64,000 bases of DNA from assembly GCA_006503475.1 (NCBI GenBank), contig RSEH01000021.1:124001-188000 (forward strand). The letters are read 5' to 3'. The position numbers and the translations under genes were made by a program. Below, one piece after another: positions 1 through 10,605 of the stretch. Within the stretch, counting starts at the first letter, position 1, and each line of letters opens with the position of its first letter. The DNA is from Stentor roeselii. Taxonomy: Eukaryota > Ciliophora > Heterotrichea > Heterotrichida > Stentoridae. The notes under the pieces are model-generated. The model did not search any database. It was not told the origin of the DNA and saw only the letters and a list, made by a program, of their open reading frames with translations.

Positions 1-783
1 AAGTTTCATTGAACTTTCCTTTAGGTTCTTTAATCCAGAGCTCTCTTCTAAATACTTCTGGTTTTTTTCGAGATGGTTAGTCAAAATCACTAGAACCTAT
101 TTTTTCAGTTTAATGTAGATGAAGGCCAGTACTTTTTTATCTTCTTCAAACAATTCTTTCATTCTTGATGAAAGATCTGCTAGGGTTAGATCGTAGTTTT
201 AAACATTTTCTATAGTCTTGAAAAGACTAGAACAGGTTTCATGTATAAAGGGTAGGATTATGTCTTAGATAACTTCCAATTAACTGCTTCTAACAACTGG
301 AATTCAAGTCTTAGGATTTCTTTTGGAGTCTTGAAGGTCTTTGATTTAAAGTTCAATAAAATCTTCATTGAATTTGATAGAAAGGTTCATATATATATCA
401 ACGAAATTTTTTCTTTTCCATTATCATCTGGACATGAAAGTTTCAAATTAAAACTATTTAAAAGAGTGACTGCAAGGTGAAATTTGGATAGTGAGACTTA
501 TTTTCTAGTTATTATGTACTTTTTTCGATTTTTCACGTAGTTTTGAGTTCAACAGTGCAGAGAAGCTTGCAGGTTGGTCGTTGATTTTACTGGTATGAAT
601 AAAATCCTTTTTCGAAAAAACCGAAAATAAGGATCTGAGCGATTTTAATAGTTTCCATTAAAATATTGAACTATTTAGTTAATCCTTGTTGTCAGTGTCT
701 TTTCTAAATTTAACAGGATTAAACCATTCAAATCAATAGAGATTGATGAGTATCCTCGGCCAGGGTATTTAAAAAAAAATCAT
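1..783 (-). pseudogene. Possible decayed protein-coding gene at the left edge
   Basis: No long frame exists here under the standard code. On the minus strand one frame can be followed from an ATG at 783, only 8 bp from the divergent gene at 792, to the window edge. It is interrupted by about 15 stop codons but needs no frameshift. Several stretches look protein-like, especially the last 80 codons, which are rich in Glu, Lys and Leu and look helical. A short C2-domain-like feel in the middle is only an impression. The stop number is close to what AT-rich random DNA would give, so this may equally be plain intergenic DNA. It is not joined to any neighbour by a 15-base intron. Confidence 0.25.
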
Positions 784-791
784 TAATAAAA

Positions 792-1325
792 ATGATCGAT
801 ATTCCTAATCTTCTTCTTTTCGCTGATCGGAAATCAATCCTCTTCGGGTCATCAACCCTGATCATCTACGGGCTTATTCAAATCTTTCTAGGCATTTTCT
901 TATACCACTCAAGAGGATTGGCACTTTTTCTCTATGCATTCGGATCTCTCTATACAATAACAGGAACAATAGGGCTCAGATCGACCAAAAGAAACAGCTT
1001 GCGCATGTTAAAAGTATTCAAAGTCTCTCTTTTGATCTTGATGACTCTGAATTTTTTCTTGATCTGCTTTTGTGTCATCGTTTGTATCTTGATTCTCGTT
1101 CGATATAATGGAAACTGCAAAAAACACTCAACTTTCTGTGAAGAAAAAGAAAGAGATGATAAAATAATGATCATCGTCTTCTTTGCTATCCCGGTTTTGT
1201 TTAGCTTGGGAAGTATCGTTTATTTAAGAGTGATTTACAAGTTTACGAAGATGTATGAAGAGGATTTCTTTAAAATTTACAACACGAGATTTGTTCAGCC
1301 TAGTTTAACTAATAACTTATACTAA
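792..1325 (+). CDS. Small four-helix membrane protein, unknown
   Basis: A 177-residue protein with four hydrophobic segments at about residues 15-35, 41-62, 77-104 and 124-150, joined by short basic loops. It has no cleavable signal peptide and ends in a short hydrophilic tail. The size and spacing resemble tetraspan or MARVEL-type proteins, but the CCG motif of tetraspanins is absent, so no family is claimed. A loop of about 20 residues between helices 3 and 4 holds two cysteines and charged residues. The ATG is preceded by an AT-rich TAATAAAA context like other starts in this window. Its TAA stop overlaps the TAG stop of the convergent gene at 1322. Confidence 0.7.
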   Translation: MIDIPNLLLFADRKSILFGSSTLIIYGLIQIFLGIFLYHSRGLALFLYAFGSLYTITGTIGLRSTKRNSLRMLKVFKVSLLILMTLNFFLICFCVIVCILILVRYNGNCKKHSTFCEEKERDDKIMIIVFFAIPVLFSLGSIVYLRVIYKFTKMYEEDFFKIYNTRFVQPSLTNNLY

Positions 1326-2863
1326 ATCTGGTTGGATCCAGGACTTTTCTTCTTTTTGTATTTGTAGACGCATAAAATTACGAGAATAACGACGATTATT
1401 CCGAGACCAAGACCGATTCCTAGTCCAATTTTTTCATTGTTACTGAAACTATCAGAAGACCCTCCACCACTTTTATTCTCCTCACCCATATTCTCATCGA
1501 AGCCAATATTATATAAAGTAGTCTCATTTGTTCTAAAATCATCTTCAGATAAAGGAGAAAGTATATAAGTAATATTAAATCTATCATTTTTCTCTTCAAC
1601 AAACTTTTTGAAAGTTAAAATTGCAATCGCTTCATTTCCTGCATTAATCGCTCTATTACTATACGTGAATTGATTTGTTCCTTTAACATTTAAACTATCA
1701 TAAGTAACACTATTATTGTCTGCAAGGTTAATAAACTCAATAATTCCAGACTCAGCTAAATGATTTGTCTCATTTTCAAATTCAACACTAACATCAAGTT
1801 TAAATGTTCTATCACTAGTCCCCATGTTCTTGATAATCAAAGATATATTCACTTCAGAAGTTTGATTGCATGTATAGTTATGTGTACACTCTATTCCCTT
1901 TTCTTCTGCCCTTAAATACTTGATTTTAGGTTCAGCCAAAACTGTCACAATTTGATCCAAAAAAATTCTGTAATTAATTTCAGAATCTTCTTGAAGATCA
2001 TCTTCTGGAGTGAGTTTTCCATATTTTCCTAAAGAAATTTGAATGAAAGGAATATTTTTAGAATCAACGAAGTCCATGCATGTACCGTTTAAACCTTCTC
2101 CGTTGATTTCATATAAAGATCCTATATTAAATCCTTCTTCGTCTGCCCTTTTAAGCACCTGGTCAATAAATATTTTCCTTGAATCAATTTCTGAGGCATC
2201 AGAAACCCCAGCATGAGGACCTGCATAGTAGTTCCCTGAACCTTGGTAGTTGATGACTGCCTTGTAATCAGTGACTTTACCCATGAACTTTATAGTAATA
2301 TCGCTGGAACTGGAACTATTCCCAGAAAAATTTGCAAAACAAGCATCACCTCTTTCAAAGAAATTATTTGGAAAGTTCATATCTGGGTTGATTCCAATAT
2401 CATTTTCAGAATTGCAATTACCGTAGTAGTTTTTTTGATCTCCATAAATTTCTATAACCTCAAACTCATCAGAACTGTTACTAATCGAAATAGACTTCTC
2501 ATATGCTGGTTCATTAGGAAAGACTGAAAAAGCAATAGAAAATCTTTTAAAAAGTTCTTGAACTTCTACTTTATTTTCAAGATCTTCTAGTAACCGCTGA
2601 ATGGTATACAAGACCTGAAAATTTCCTTGAGGAAATCCTCCAGAAAACCCTCCAAGGACTAAAATTTCATGTTTTTTGACAGTCCCACCTGAGGTAATTC
2701 TATAAAATCCTCCAGATTCCTCAAAAATCCAATTCGAGTTGTTTGTGGATAATTGACCCAGTAGTATCTTCGCCTCATCCACAGTAAAATACCCATCCAA
2801 AGATCCAAATTTCAATGAATTGACAAGAGCCACTAAAATAAAAAACCAAAGAATAAACAACAT
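1322..2863 (-). CDS. Membrane-anchored M14 carboxypeptidase-like protein, probably inactive
   Basis: A 513-residue type I membrane protein: signal peptide 1-16, ectodomain with many Asn-X-Ser/Thr sites, one TM helix near 474-498 and a basic tail KYKKKK. Residues about 60-300 follow the order of zinc carboxypeptidases of family M14. HEILVLGGFSGG sits where the HxxE zinc motif is expected, PNEPAYEK corresponds to NPDGYEK, GINPDMNFP to GVDLNRNFP, and a conserved block runs up to ISLGKYG. The zinc ligands, the substrate-binding Arg and the catalytic Glu are all missing, so it is probably a pseudo-enzyme used for binding. A beta-rich region precedes the TM helix. The family call rests on motif order alone. 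The start has TATAA immediately upstream. Confidence 0.55.
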   Translation of the reverse strand: MLFILWFFILVALVNSLKFGSLDGYFTVDEAKILLGQLSTNNSNWIFEESGGFYRITSGGTVKKHEILVLGGFSGGFPQGNFQVLYTIQRLLEDLENKVEVQELFKRFSIAFSVFPNEPAYEKSISISNSSDEFEVIEIYGDQKNYYGNCNSENDIGINPDMNFPNNFFERGDACFANFSGNSSSSSDITIKFMGKVTDYKAVINYQGSGNYYAGPHAGVSDASEIDSRKIFIDQVLKRADEEGFNIGSLYEINGEGLNGTCMDFVDSKNIPFIQISLGKYGKLTPEDDLQEDSEINYRIFLDQIVTVLAEPKIKYLRAEEKGIECTHNYTCNQTSEVNISLIIKNMGTSDRTFKLDVSVEFENETNHLAESGIIEFINLADNNSVTYDSLNVKGTNQFTYSNRAINAGNEAIAILTFKKFVEEKNDRFNITYILSPLSEDDFRTNETTLYNIGFDENMGEENKSGGGSSDSFSNNEKIGLGIGLGLGIIVVILVILCVYKYKKKKSPGSNQI

Positions 2864-2906
2864 TTATAATTCTAATCCCCAAAGATCAACATTATAATCT
2901 CTTAAA

Positions 2907-3962
2907 TTAAAAGTCTAAAGAAGAACTTAAATTGGAAGCCAGAAAATTAGAAGTCGTTGAATTCGGTGCAATAGCGCTGATTTCTTGAGTATCTCCAACA
3001 ATCATTGTTTTTTCCCTGCTTTCCTCAAGATTTTTGTAAGACTTGATGCGGTACATTGCTTCCAGTTCACTCTTGGTGACAAGAATTCCAATTCCTTTGA
3101 GTTTTTCTTCTAAGTACTTGATGATGATGTTGCTTTCAAGCAACAGTAAAGTTTCTTCATGCATGTAGCTCAGGTCGACTCTGATCACTTCCACTAAATA
3201 CATCACGCATTCAACGAATTGCAAGGAATAGATTAGCTTTGTTGAAGCTGCAAGAACTTGAAGCGCTCCTTCTTTGTAATTGTTTTTTATGTGGAAGTCT
3301 GCCTTGGCGGACTCGTATAAATGCTTCATCATTACGAAGTTTCCTGTTCTTACTGAGAGCAATGCACAGTTCTCACCGGTCAACTCGTCTTTGAAGTGAA
3401 GGTCTAGTGATGGAGGAGGCATCTTGTTGGAGAAGTAGTCGTTTAAATAGTGGAGAATGCTCAGGTGGCCGTGAATACAGGCTATTTGGACTGGGGTGTA
3501 AGTTGCCTGCGATTCATGAACAACGGGATTATTAGAAAAAGATATAGTAATAGACTGATCTTTCAACACCCTCCGATTCTGAAGTCCATTCAAATAATCA
3601 GGCAGATAAACCTTAAGTATATCAACAAACCCTTTTTCACAAATAATCATCATCGGGTCTCTTTTTTCTTTAAAAAAAATCTCTTCCATGACCCTGACAG
3701 AACTTTTTAAATTTTTCACCAAATAACTAAAAACCTGACTCTTCCCATTCCAAAGCGCACAACACAAAAAGTTACCAAAAAACTTTTCAATCCTAATCAA
3801 AGGTTTATCTAAAACTTGAGAAGGTTCAACTTTCATCTGAAACGAAAGCAGCTTAATCAAATATTCCAAGCTAGAAGGATTATCCTGTTTGATATACTCT
3901 TCAATTCTACAAAGAGCTTCATTTTCAGGATCAGTCCTAGTTCGACAATTCGTGCATCCCAT
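2907..3962 (-). CDS. Ankyrin-repeat protein with an N-terminal acylation signal
   Basis: A 351-residue protein starting MGCTNC, a context expected for N-myristoylation at Gly2 and palmitoylation at Cys3 and Cys6, so probably bound to a membrane face. Residues about 100-235 contain degenerate ankyrin-like repeats with phrases such as TPVQIACIHGHLSILHYL and NCALLSVRTGNFVMMKHL, the classic TPLHxAxxxGHxxIVxxL pattern. The C-terminal 60 residues are polar and probably disordered. Partner and process are unknown. It lies 31 bp from the end of the TMEM230-like gene on the same strand. The start codon follows TATAAT directly. Confidence 0.75.
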   Translation of the reverse strand: MGCTNCRTRTDPENEALCRIEEYIKQDNPSSLEYLIKLLSFQMKVEPSQVLDKPLIRIEKFFGNFLCCALWNGKSQVFSYLVKNLKSSVRVMEEIFFKEKRDPMMIICEKGFVDILKVYLPDYLNGLQNRRVLKDQSITISFSNNPVVHESQATYTPVQIACIHGHLSILHYLNDYFSNKMPPPSLDLHFKDELTGENCALLSVRTGNFVMMKHLYESAKADFHIKNNYKEGALQVLAASTKLIYSLQFVECVMYLVEVIRVDLSYMHEETLLLLESNIIIKYLEEKLKGIGILVTKSELEAMYRIKSYKNLEESREKTMIVGDTQEISAIAPNSTTSNFLASNLSSSLDF

Positions 3963-3993
3963 ATTATATCAAATTCTCCGACTATTGAATATC

Positions 3994-4647
3994 TTATATA
4001 GAAAATTCTATGTATACTCCATAAGGACCTGCCTTTGAGGTTATTCCCAGACTCGTCAAATCAAAGTAATCTTTTTCTAAAAACCGAAAAAGCGTCTCTT
4101 GGTTGTTCCGGGCACAAGAATTCACTTGGTGATAACTCGGCCCGAGCAGTAGTAAAAAGACTAAAAAAGAAATAATGCATATCCACGGCCTGTCATTCAC
4201 AACAGCGAAGGCGGCAACAACAAGCATCAAACAAACCAGTACCAGAAAACTGACGTAAAATAAGTAAAGACTTCTAATAGTCTACTTGAAAATCACCTTT
4301 TCCATTGACTCTTCACAGTAAACTGAAGCGCCCCAACAAAGACGTTCAATCACTGAAGAATCCACTTCTTTCAAGACTTGAGACTCAGGGTAATGGTCTA
4401 ATGTGTATTCCCCTTCGGCCACTATCTTGTGTGTTGACAAGTAACCTTTCATTATCCTTGCTCGGGCCACCAGACGTGTAGGGCTTGACCTGGGGATAAA
4501 CAACTGCTGTCCGAATTCAGTGTCTGAATAAGAAGTACCTTCCCAACGAGGAGTGATCTTCACAGGGCTTGAAGAAGTTTCAGATAATTTCAGCAGGAAG
4601 GATGGCTCGGAGTAGTTTTCACTTGCTGTTGAAAAGTCTTCTTTCAT
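3994..4647 (-). CDS. TMEM230/TMEM134-like two-helix membrane protein, one 15-base intron
   Basis: Two exons, 4297-4647 and 3994-4281, are joined by the intron 4282-4296 (GTGATTTTCAAGTAG, coding strand), giving about 202 residues. The first exon alone would stop at once, and the second frame has no convincing start. After joining, a polar N-terminal half is followed by two TM helices. The segment from NDRPWICII to GPSYHQV resembles the second helix and the PGFYH signature of TMEM230/TMEM134 (DUF872), which acts in endosome and vesicle traffic in animals. The N-terminal half is longer than in animal TMEM230. The family call is moderate, the exon joining strong. The start has ATAATAA just upstream. 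Confidence 0.65.
4282..4296 (-). other. 15-base GT-AG intron
   Basis: Intron of the TMEM230-like gene, coding-strand sequence GTGATTTTCAAGTAG. Removing it keeps phase 0 and joins SMEK to TIRSLYLFY, the start of a TM helix. Confidence 0.85.
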
Positions 4648-4904
4648 TTATTATGAATTCTTGCATGAGATGTTTGGATGGTTGATTGGGTTTGGAATTG
4701 ATTAGGTTTTAGTTTTAGTTAGGTTTTTGGAGTTTATTAAAGATGGATTTGGAATGTTGAAGAGTAGAGGATTATTTTGGATGATGGAGTGGTAGAGGGA
4801 GTTTTATTGATGAAAATTTAGGGATATATTATTTTGGATGAGTTTATTTGATCATGGAAAGTAATCAATAAATTTTAGTGATTTATTTTGGAATATTTTT
4901 TTAA

Positions 4905-7900
4905 TTAGATCTCTTCTTTTGCTTGAGTTTTTTTACTTTTTTCAGAAGGATCTTCAATATTAGGGATTACTTTTTTTTTCTTGCAGCAGGTGAACCAGCT
5001 GGCAACTTCAACAGTGATTTTAAAGCAGTTAACACTAGCATTGATAACCCAGGAAATTCCAACCAGATAAATAACAAGATAAGTGAAGTTAACCTCAGAG
5101 TTTCGATCAGCCCTGACCAAGGAAAGTAGAACGGTGAAATAAACCAAAAGCGTGATGATTTCATTAGAAAGATGTAAAAAATTATCAGATTTGCTTTTAA
5201 AACACCTGCTAGTCCAAATGTAAAAAATGATCTAAACAACTCTTACACTTAATGAAAAAACAGCAGAAAACGTTAAACTGAAAATTCCTTCTTCAATAAC
5301 AGTGACACTAAATCCAATAACAAACCTTTTCCCAAAAAACAACAAATAAAACCAGCAGTTTCTCCTGTTATCATCTTTGAACTCATCAAAAAATGTGCCA
5401 AATAAAATCTTGAACTGTTCTCTAACTTCCTCACTTTCTTGATTAAACTTCTTATAAATTAAAATGAGTAAAAGAGTCATCATCATCACTTGAATTGACT
5501 AAATATTCAATACAATCGAAAAATAAGCAAAAAAAAATTCAATTCTCAAAAAAATGCTTTGAAAACCTGCTCCAGTCAACTCATAAAGCGAGCTGATGAA
5601 GAGTTCCAAGCAAGCTTGTATCCAAAATCGCATGAAAACACTGTATTCGAAATATTTTTTCAAGAAATTTAACTTCGGATACTTTGTGAATGTTGACTTT
5701 GGCAGTAAAAGATAAAGTAAATATGCTGCAAATATAATGAAAAATGTTAATATGCTTGTTCCTGCATTTACAAGCATTGACCTTGACCTAAACCCGTACT
5801 TTTCAAACCTTTTCAAATGGAAAGTGTTTGAATCGTACTTTGATAACTTGTTGAAAGGATTGGGAAGCGAGTTTTGGATTCTGAGACTTATCAAAAAAGA
5901 AATCAAATCTTCTCGAATGTTTAAATCGTACAAAGCGATCACTGCAAACATTTCAGAAAAGTTCAGAAAGTTGAAAAAACTGGAAAATTGAAAAGTCAAG
6001 CAGCTTAAAATTAAAGAAATTCCGATTCCTCCTAAAAGTCCTCTCTTTCCAATTTTCGAAGTTTGAGAAGAATCTTGACTGTTCGAGTCTTGATCTTTTG
6101 AAAGTTTGAAAAAAATTTTCTTTGTTTTTAACATTTTGTTGTTTTGGGAGATAATCGCCTTTTTGAACTCAATTTTAAGTTTTTCATCAATGTTGATCAG
6201 AGATTCCTCTGAAATAAACACTTCAAATCGTGATTTTGAGTCTTTTTTAATCTTAAATTTCAACTGCTTCTCGTTCTGCGTGATTTTTAAATCAACTTCA
6301 GTCAAATCTTCAATTAAAGAATCGCTGAAAACTAAGAAAACTTTAAATTTTTCAAAGGTTTCAATTCGTAAAATCAAGTTAGAGTAAAATTGGCAGTCAC
6401 AGAATGTTTCTTTAGAGCGAGTTGACTCTTTACAGACCATATCTTCAATTCCAAAGTCTTTCTTTAGGTTCAAGCATTTTTCCAAACAACCATCACAATT
6501 CCCCAAAGTTTGATTTAGGTCTTCTAAACCATTTCTTGATCCTAAAAAACACGAGCAAGTGTTTTTTGATTCATTTTCAAATATTTTTAAACAGAACTTG
6601 TTGATTAAAACAAAAGATTCTGGACATCCACAAGTTCCATTTGAAAGAAAAAGAGAAGACTTGCATCTAGTACAGTGACTGGGAAACTCCAAGCATTCCA
6701 AGCAAGAACTTTCACATTTTTTGCACTGAGAGTCGATTAAAAGACTCCCTGAAGGACAATAACATGACTGGTTATCCATAAAAAATCCATCTTCACATTT
6801 CTCACAATATTCCAAAGTCTGACAAATCAAGCATCCATCTCTACATTCTTGACAACCTGAAAGATCTTCATAAAACCCACGAGGACAAAAGCATTTTCCT
6901 TCTTTTACAACCCTTGGCTGCACACAAGACAAACAAAAACTGAGATTTTTACAGTCCAAACAAGGCTCTTGACACAAATCACAACTTCCTATACCGCTTT
7001 CCTCTGAAACTCCAAGAAAATACCCATCTCGACAAAAACATTCCCCAGAGATCAGTTCAAAAAACTCATAACAACTGAGACAGTCAAGAGATGAAGACCC
7101 TTTACAAGTCTTACAAAACTTTGAACAAGTGAAACAAGTCTCTCCAGCTTCGTATTCGCCTTCAGAACAAGAACAAGTCCCGAAGCCAGTCTTGGAATAA
7201 TTAGAAGAACATTGAAGACAGTTGTTTTTTTCTTTACAATTTGCACATTTTTCTTGACATTTTTCACAAAGTTTAGAATTTTGATTGTAAAAAAAACCTT
7301 CAAGACATCTGCAGGTTCCATCTTTTAACTTCAAGTTTTCAATACTTGAATCACATGTCAAACAGTCTGAGTCAGTAGGTCCTTGACAGGTCTCACAATT
7401 TTGAGAACATTGAAAGCAAGAGCCACTATTCTCATATTGATTCTTCAGACATTCACAAGAACCGTTTAAATCAATGGAAAAATTCGAGTAACAAGTTAAA
7501 CATTTTGTTGATTGACTGCATGTTAAGCATTTTTTTAGACATCCTTTGCAATCTTTCAAAGTTTCGTTGTAATAAAAACCCTCTCTACAAATACAAGACC
7601 CGGTATCAAAGATTGAGGAACCTCCACATTCAAAGCAAGAGTTAAAATATTGATTGCAAGCAGAACAGCTTTCAAGTTCACATAAATTGCAACTTTCTCC
7701 ACGTCTGCAACCGGTTTCGCAAGAGTTTTGACAGCTGAGACAGTCACTTCCACTCAAATAATAATTAAAACCACAGGACCAGAGACAATTTATTTCATTC
7801 GAATTAGAGCAGATCTTGAAGTAACTTTTAGAAAATCCTGAAAATGAGTTGAAAACACGAAAAGAATACAAAAATCCTGAAAAAGCATTTTTTGATGACC

Positions 7901-10379
7901 CGATGTAAAGAGAAGAAGGGGAATCGAAAAAGATTTTTAATGTTTCTGAAGATTTGCTTGTGGAAGCTGAAGACTCGTAGTTGTAGTTGAATATTTTAAA
8001 GGATGTTGTTTCTATTGAAAAAATCAGGTAGGTCCAAATGTTGAATGTTATTAAACTGAAGGTTTTGCTTAGAATGTCTGTCATTGTTATGTTTGGAAGG
8101 CTACCGAATGAGATTGAAAAAGATGATTTTGAGAATAAATTCCCGTCGTTTGATAGCTTGAACCAGGATTCCATTGTTAGGTTGTAGCTTAAGATTAACG
8201 ATGGACTTTGAAGGTAGCTTTGACCGTTGAAGTAAAAACCTCTCGCCATCATAGGGGTTGGGTTGTAGATTACTGGAGAAAATAAAATTGAACTTGATTT
8301 GTCTGTTATTGAACTGCTGATTATGTTGAAGTCCAGGTCTAAGATTAAGGTTCTTTCAAGCACGCAATCATTACCTTCGACTTTGAAACCGAGAGGACAT
8401 TGACTTACACATATTTGACCTAACAGGTAAAACCCCTGAACACAACTGAGACAAGCAGAAGTATTCGAAAAAAAGCAATCAAGACAAGGACTTTCACAAC
8501 AATGTCCATTTCCACTCAAACTAAGTCCACTCAAGCAAGAGCTACTAAAAGAAGTACTACAACTCAAATCAAATCCAAGACACGTTTCACAATTAAAGTC
8601 ATTACAAACACTGCAAGTTCCAAATTCCACACAATTAGAACAACTCGAGTCACATTCCGAGTAAATCTGCAAGAATTCATTAAAATATTGATTCAACGAG
8701 CAGTTCCACAAGCAGCTGGTATCATAATTACTTCCACACAACTGAGAATAACCCAAAAAAGAAGTCAAAGCCTTATGCCAAAGAGTAATTTTAAAGATAT
8801 ACCCAGTCCAAAAAGACCTAAGTAAGTCAGTCCCCAGATACAACCTGTCATCAAGAGCAGGGACATATTGATACCCTTCAATCGAATAACTGTCCATTAA
8901 ATAATAATCAAAATAAGTCTTCATTACAAGGAAATCACTTTCATTCTTTACAACCACTCCTAAAAAGTACCACTTTGAGTAAGGGTAAAAAGGCTTAAAC
9001 CTCGCTTTTATCTTGAAATTTATTGTGTTTCCGAAAGCTTCAACTATTGGAGAAAACTTGTCGTTTATACTAAAATACCTCGAACTTAACATCTTTGAAC
9101 TCCCTTCAGACTTTGCCCATAAAATCAAAGTGAATTGATAGTTCATTCGAAAAATATCTTTTGTTTTTAAGTACCTGGAACTGTGGAAGTAAAGACCTCG
9201 ACCTTTAAGATAAATTGGATCATCTGACTCGGGTGAGTTAAAAGGAGAAAAGGTCTGTTCATTTAGCCCACTTTGGAAAATCATTCCAGGGTTCATCTCA
9301 AAAGTAGTGAATTTTAAGTCAAAAACTGGAGAGTTTAAAGTACTTTCGTTGTAGTTTGTAGCGAGGTATGTGCAGTGGCCATTTATAAGACTGAATCCTG
9401 TTTCACATTTCTGACAGTTTTGAAATGATCCAGATTTACATTTGTATTTAAGTCCGCAATAAGGAGCGGTGAAGTTATCACAAGTGAGACAGTCAGACAT
9501 TTGATATCCTGTGTATTTTGTGCAAGTTGACCAGAAGTTTAAAATACAACTCGTTGCCTCTAAGCACCAGCTGCAGTTCTCTACTGTGCAAAGCTTGTTA
9601 TCTAAAGAGTACCCTTCAGATACATCGTAGTCTAGCGTATTCAAGTTGTACCTCAAAACATAGTCATTTTCAAAAGATAAGAAATTTAAAAAACCTTGAA
9701 AAGACCCTCCTAAAGTCACCTTTAAATCATTAAATTCCCCTCGAAACTCGCCTTGAATTGAATAAAAATCTCCAAAAAACACTGAAAAACTTCCATCAAG
9801 TTGACGAATCAAGACTGAAAGTTGATGCCATTTATTTGAAATAGAATCAGACTTTTTCTCATAACTGACACTCGTGTTTTGATTCACTCGCCACTCTGCA
9901 AATAACTTTGAATTGCTGAAGTACATCCTGAAAACATGCAAAGAATCATTTGAAAACTTCAAAATTTCTCCATTTCCTGACAGGTACTTGAAGACTACTC
10001 GAATTGAGAAGTAAGGAGCTGGGATCAGGTTGATGTTGGAGACTAATTTACTCGTGTTTTTGAAGTAAAAACCCATTCCGAAGACTGGAATCGGGGAATT
10101 TGATGAGGACTTAAAGGGTAACCCGTCGGGAGAGGAAAAGAACTGGATTGAGGAGGACTCGAAATGGTAAAACTGTTGAAAATCGAGGACGAATAGCTTT
10201 AGGTTTGAGCTGGATGTGCAGGTTTTATTGGATTCTAATAGGAAATTTGATGGGCAAGACTCAAGACAGCTCACATTCTTGAAGATGTAACCTTTTGAAC
10301 AGGACGTACAGGGACTGTCGCAGTATAAGTTGGATAAGACCTGATTGATTTTCAAGAAATTGATGAAAATACCAATCAT
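4905..10379 (-). CDS. Giant receptor-like protein: LamG-like domains, cysteine-rich repeats, multi-pass C-terminus
   Basis: Three exons (5514-10379, 5247-5498, 4905-5231) joined by introns 5499-5513 and 5232-5246 give about 1814 residues. The start is set at the ATG at 10379, which has TATAAA directly before it and begins a signal peptide; the frame further upstream has only a TTG. The ectodomain has three LamG/concanavalin-like domains (roughly 55-250, 350-550 and 675-860), each preceded by short Cys clusters. A long furin/growth-factor-receptor type CxxC repeat region follows (about 870-1310). After a juxtamembrane beta region come several TM helices in all three exons, ending in a Lys-rich cytosolic tail. 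Ciliates have many such surface proteins with multi-pass tails. Ligand and function are unknown. The upstream DNA carries duplicated copies of its promoter. Confidence 0.8.
5232..5246 (-). other. 15-base GT-AG intron
   Basis: Second intron of the giant receptor-like gene, coding strand GTAAGAGTTGTTTAG. Removal keeps the frame and joins VFSLS to IIFYIW within a membrane region. Confidence 0.85.
5499..5513 (-). other. 15-base GT-AG intron
   Basis: First intron of the giant receptor-like gene, coding strand GTATTGAATATTTAG. Without removal the protein would end in the middle of its membrane domain; with removal AYFSI continues into SIQVMMMTLLL. Confidence 0.88.
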
Positions 10380-10555
10380 TTTATAAAGAAGCTGGTGTAG
10401 AAGTATATTTAAATTAGATGAAAATTGATTCGTTTTCAAGAAATTGATGAAAATACCAAAGGATCTGATTTATAAGTATATTTAAATAAGACTAAAAATA
10501 CTAATAATTTTATAAAGAATCTGATATAAAAGTATATTTTAATAGATGAAAATTT
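10349..10555. repeat. Imperfect tandem duplication of the promoter and start of the receptor gene
   Basis: A 27-base block beginning TTTTCAAGAAATTGATGAAA at 10349 recurs exactly at 10433, 84 bp away. The next block (TTTTATAAAGAAG..., 10379-10426) recurs with changes at 10508-10555, and a shorter form of it lies near 10461. Copy 1 overlaps the first codons and the TATAAAATG start of the receptor gene, so the promoter and start region were copied outward. In the outer copy the start codon is lost. Confidence 0.8.
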
Positions 10556-10605
10556 GAATAATATCCAAATTTCTGTTTTTTTATCCAATAAAGATTAGCT
10601 TATAA

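Noticed and set aside
8502-8825. 107-codon Thr/Lys-rich plus-strand frame
   Set aside because: It lies antisense to the LamG and cysteine-rich coding region and its composition is the mirror of Cys/Ser codons.
10380-10439. Extension of the giant receptor by 20 residues
   Set aside because: The frame opens only at a TTG within duplicated promoter DNA; the ATG at 10379 begins a signal peptide.
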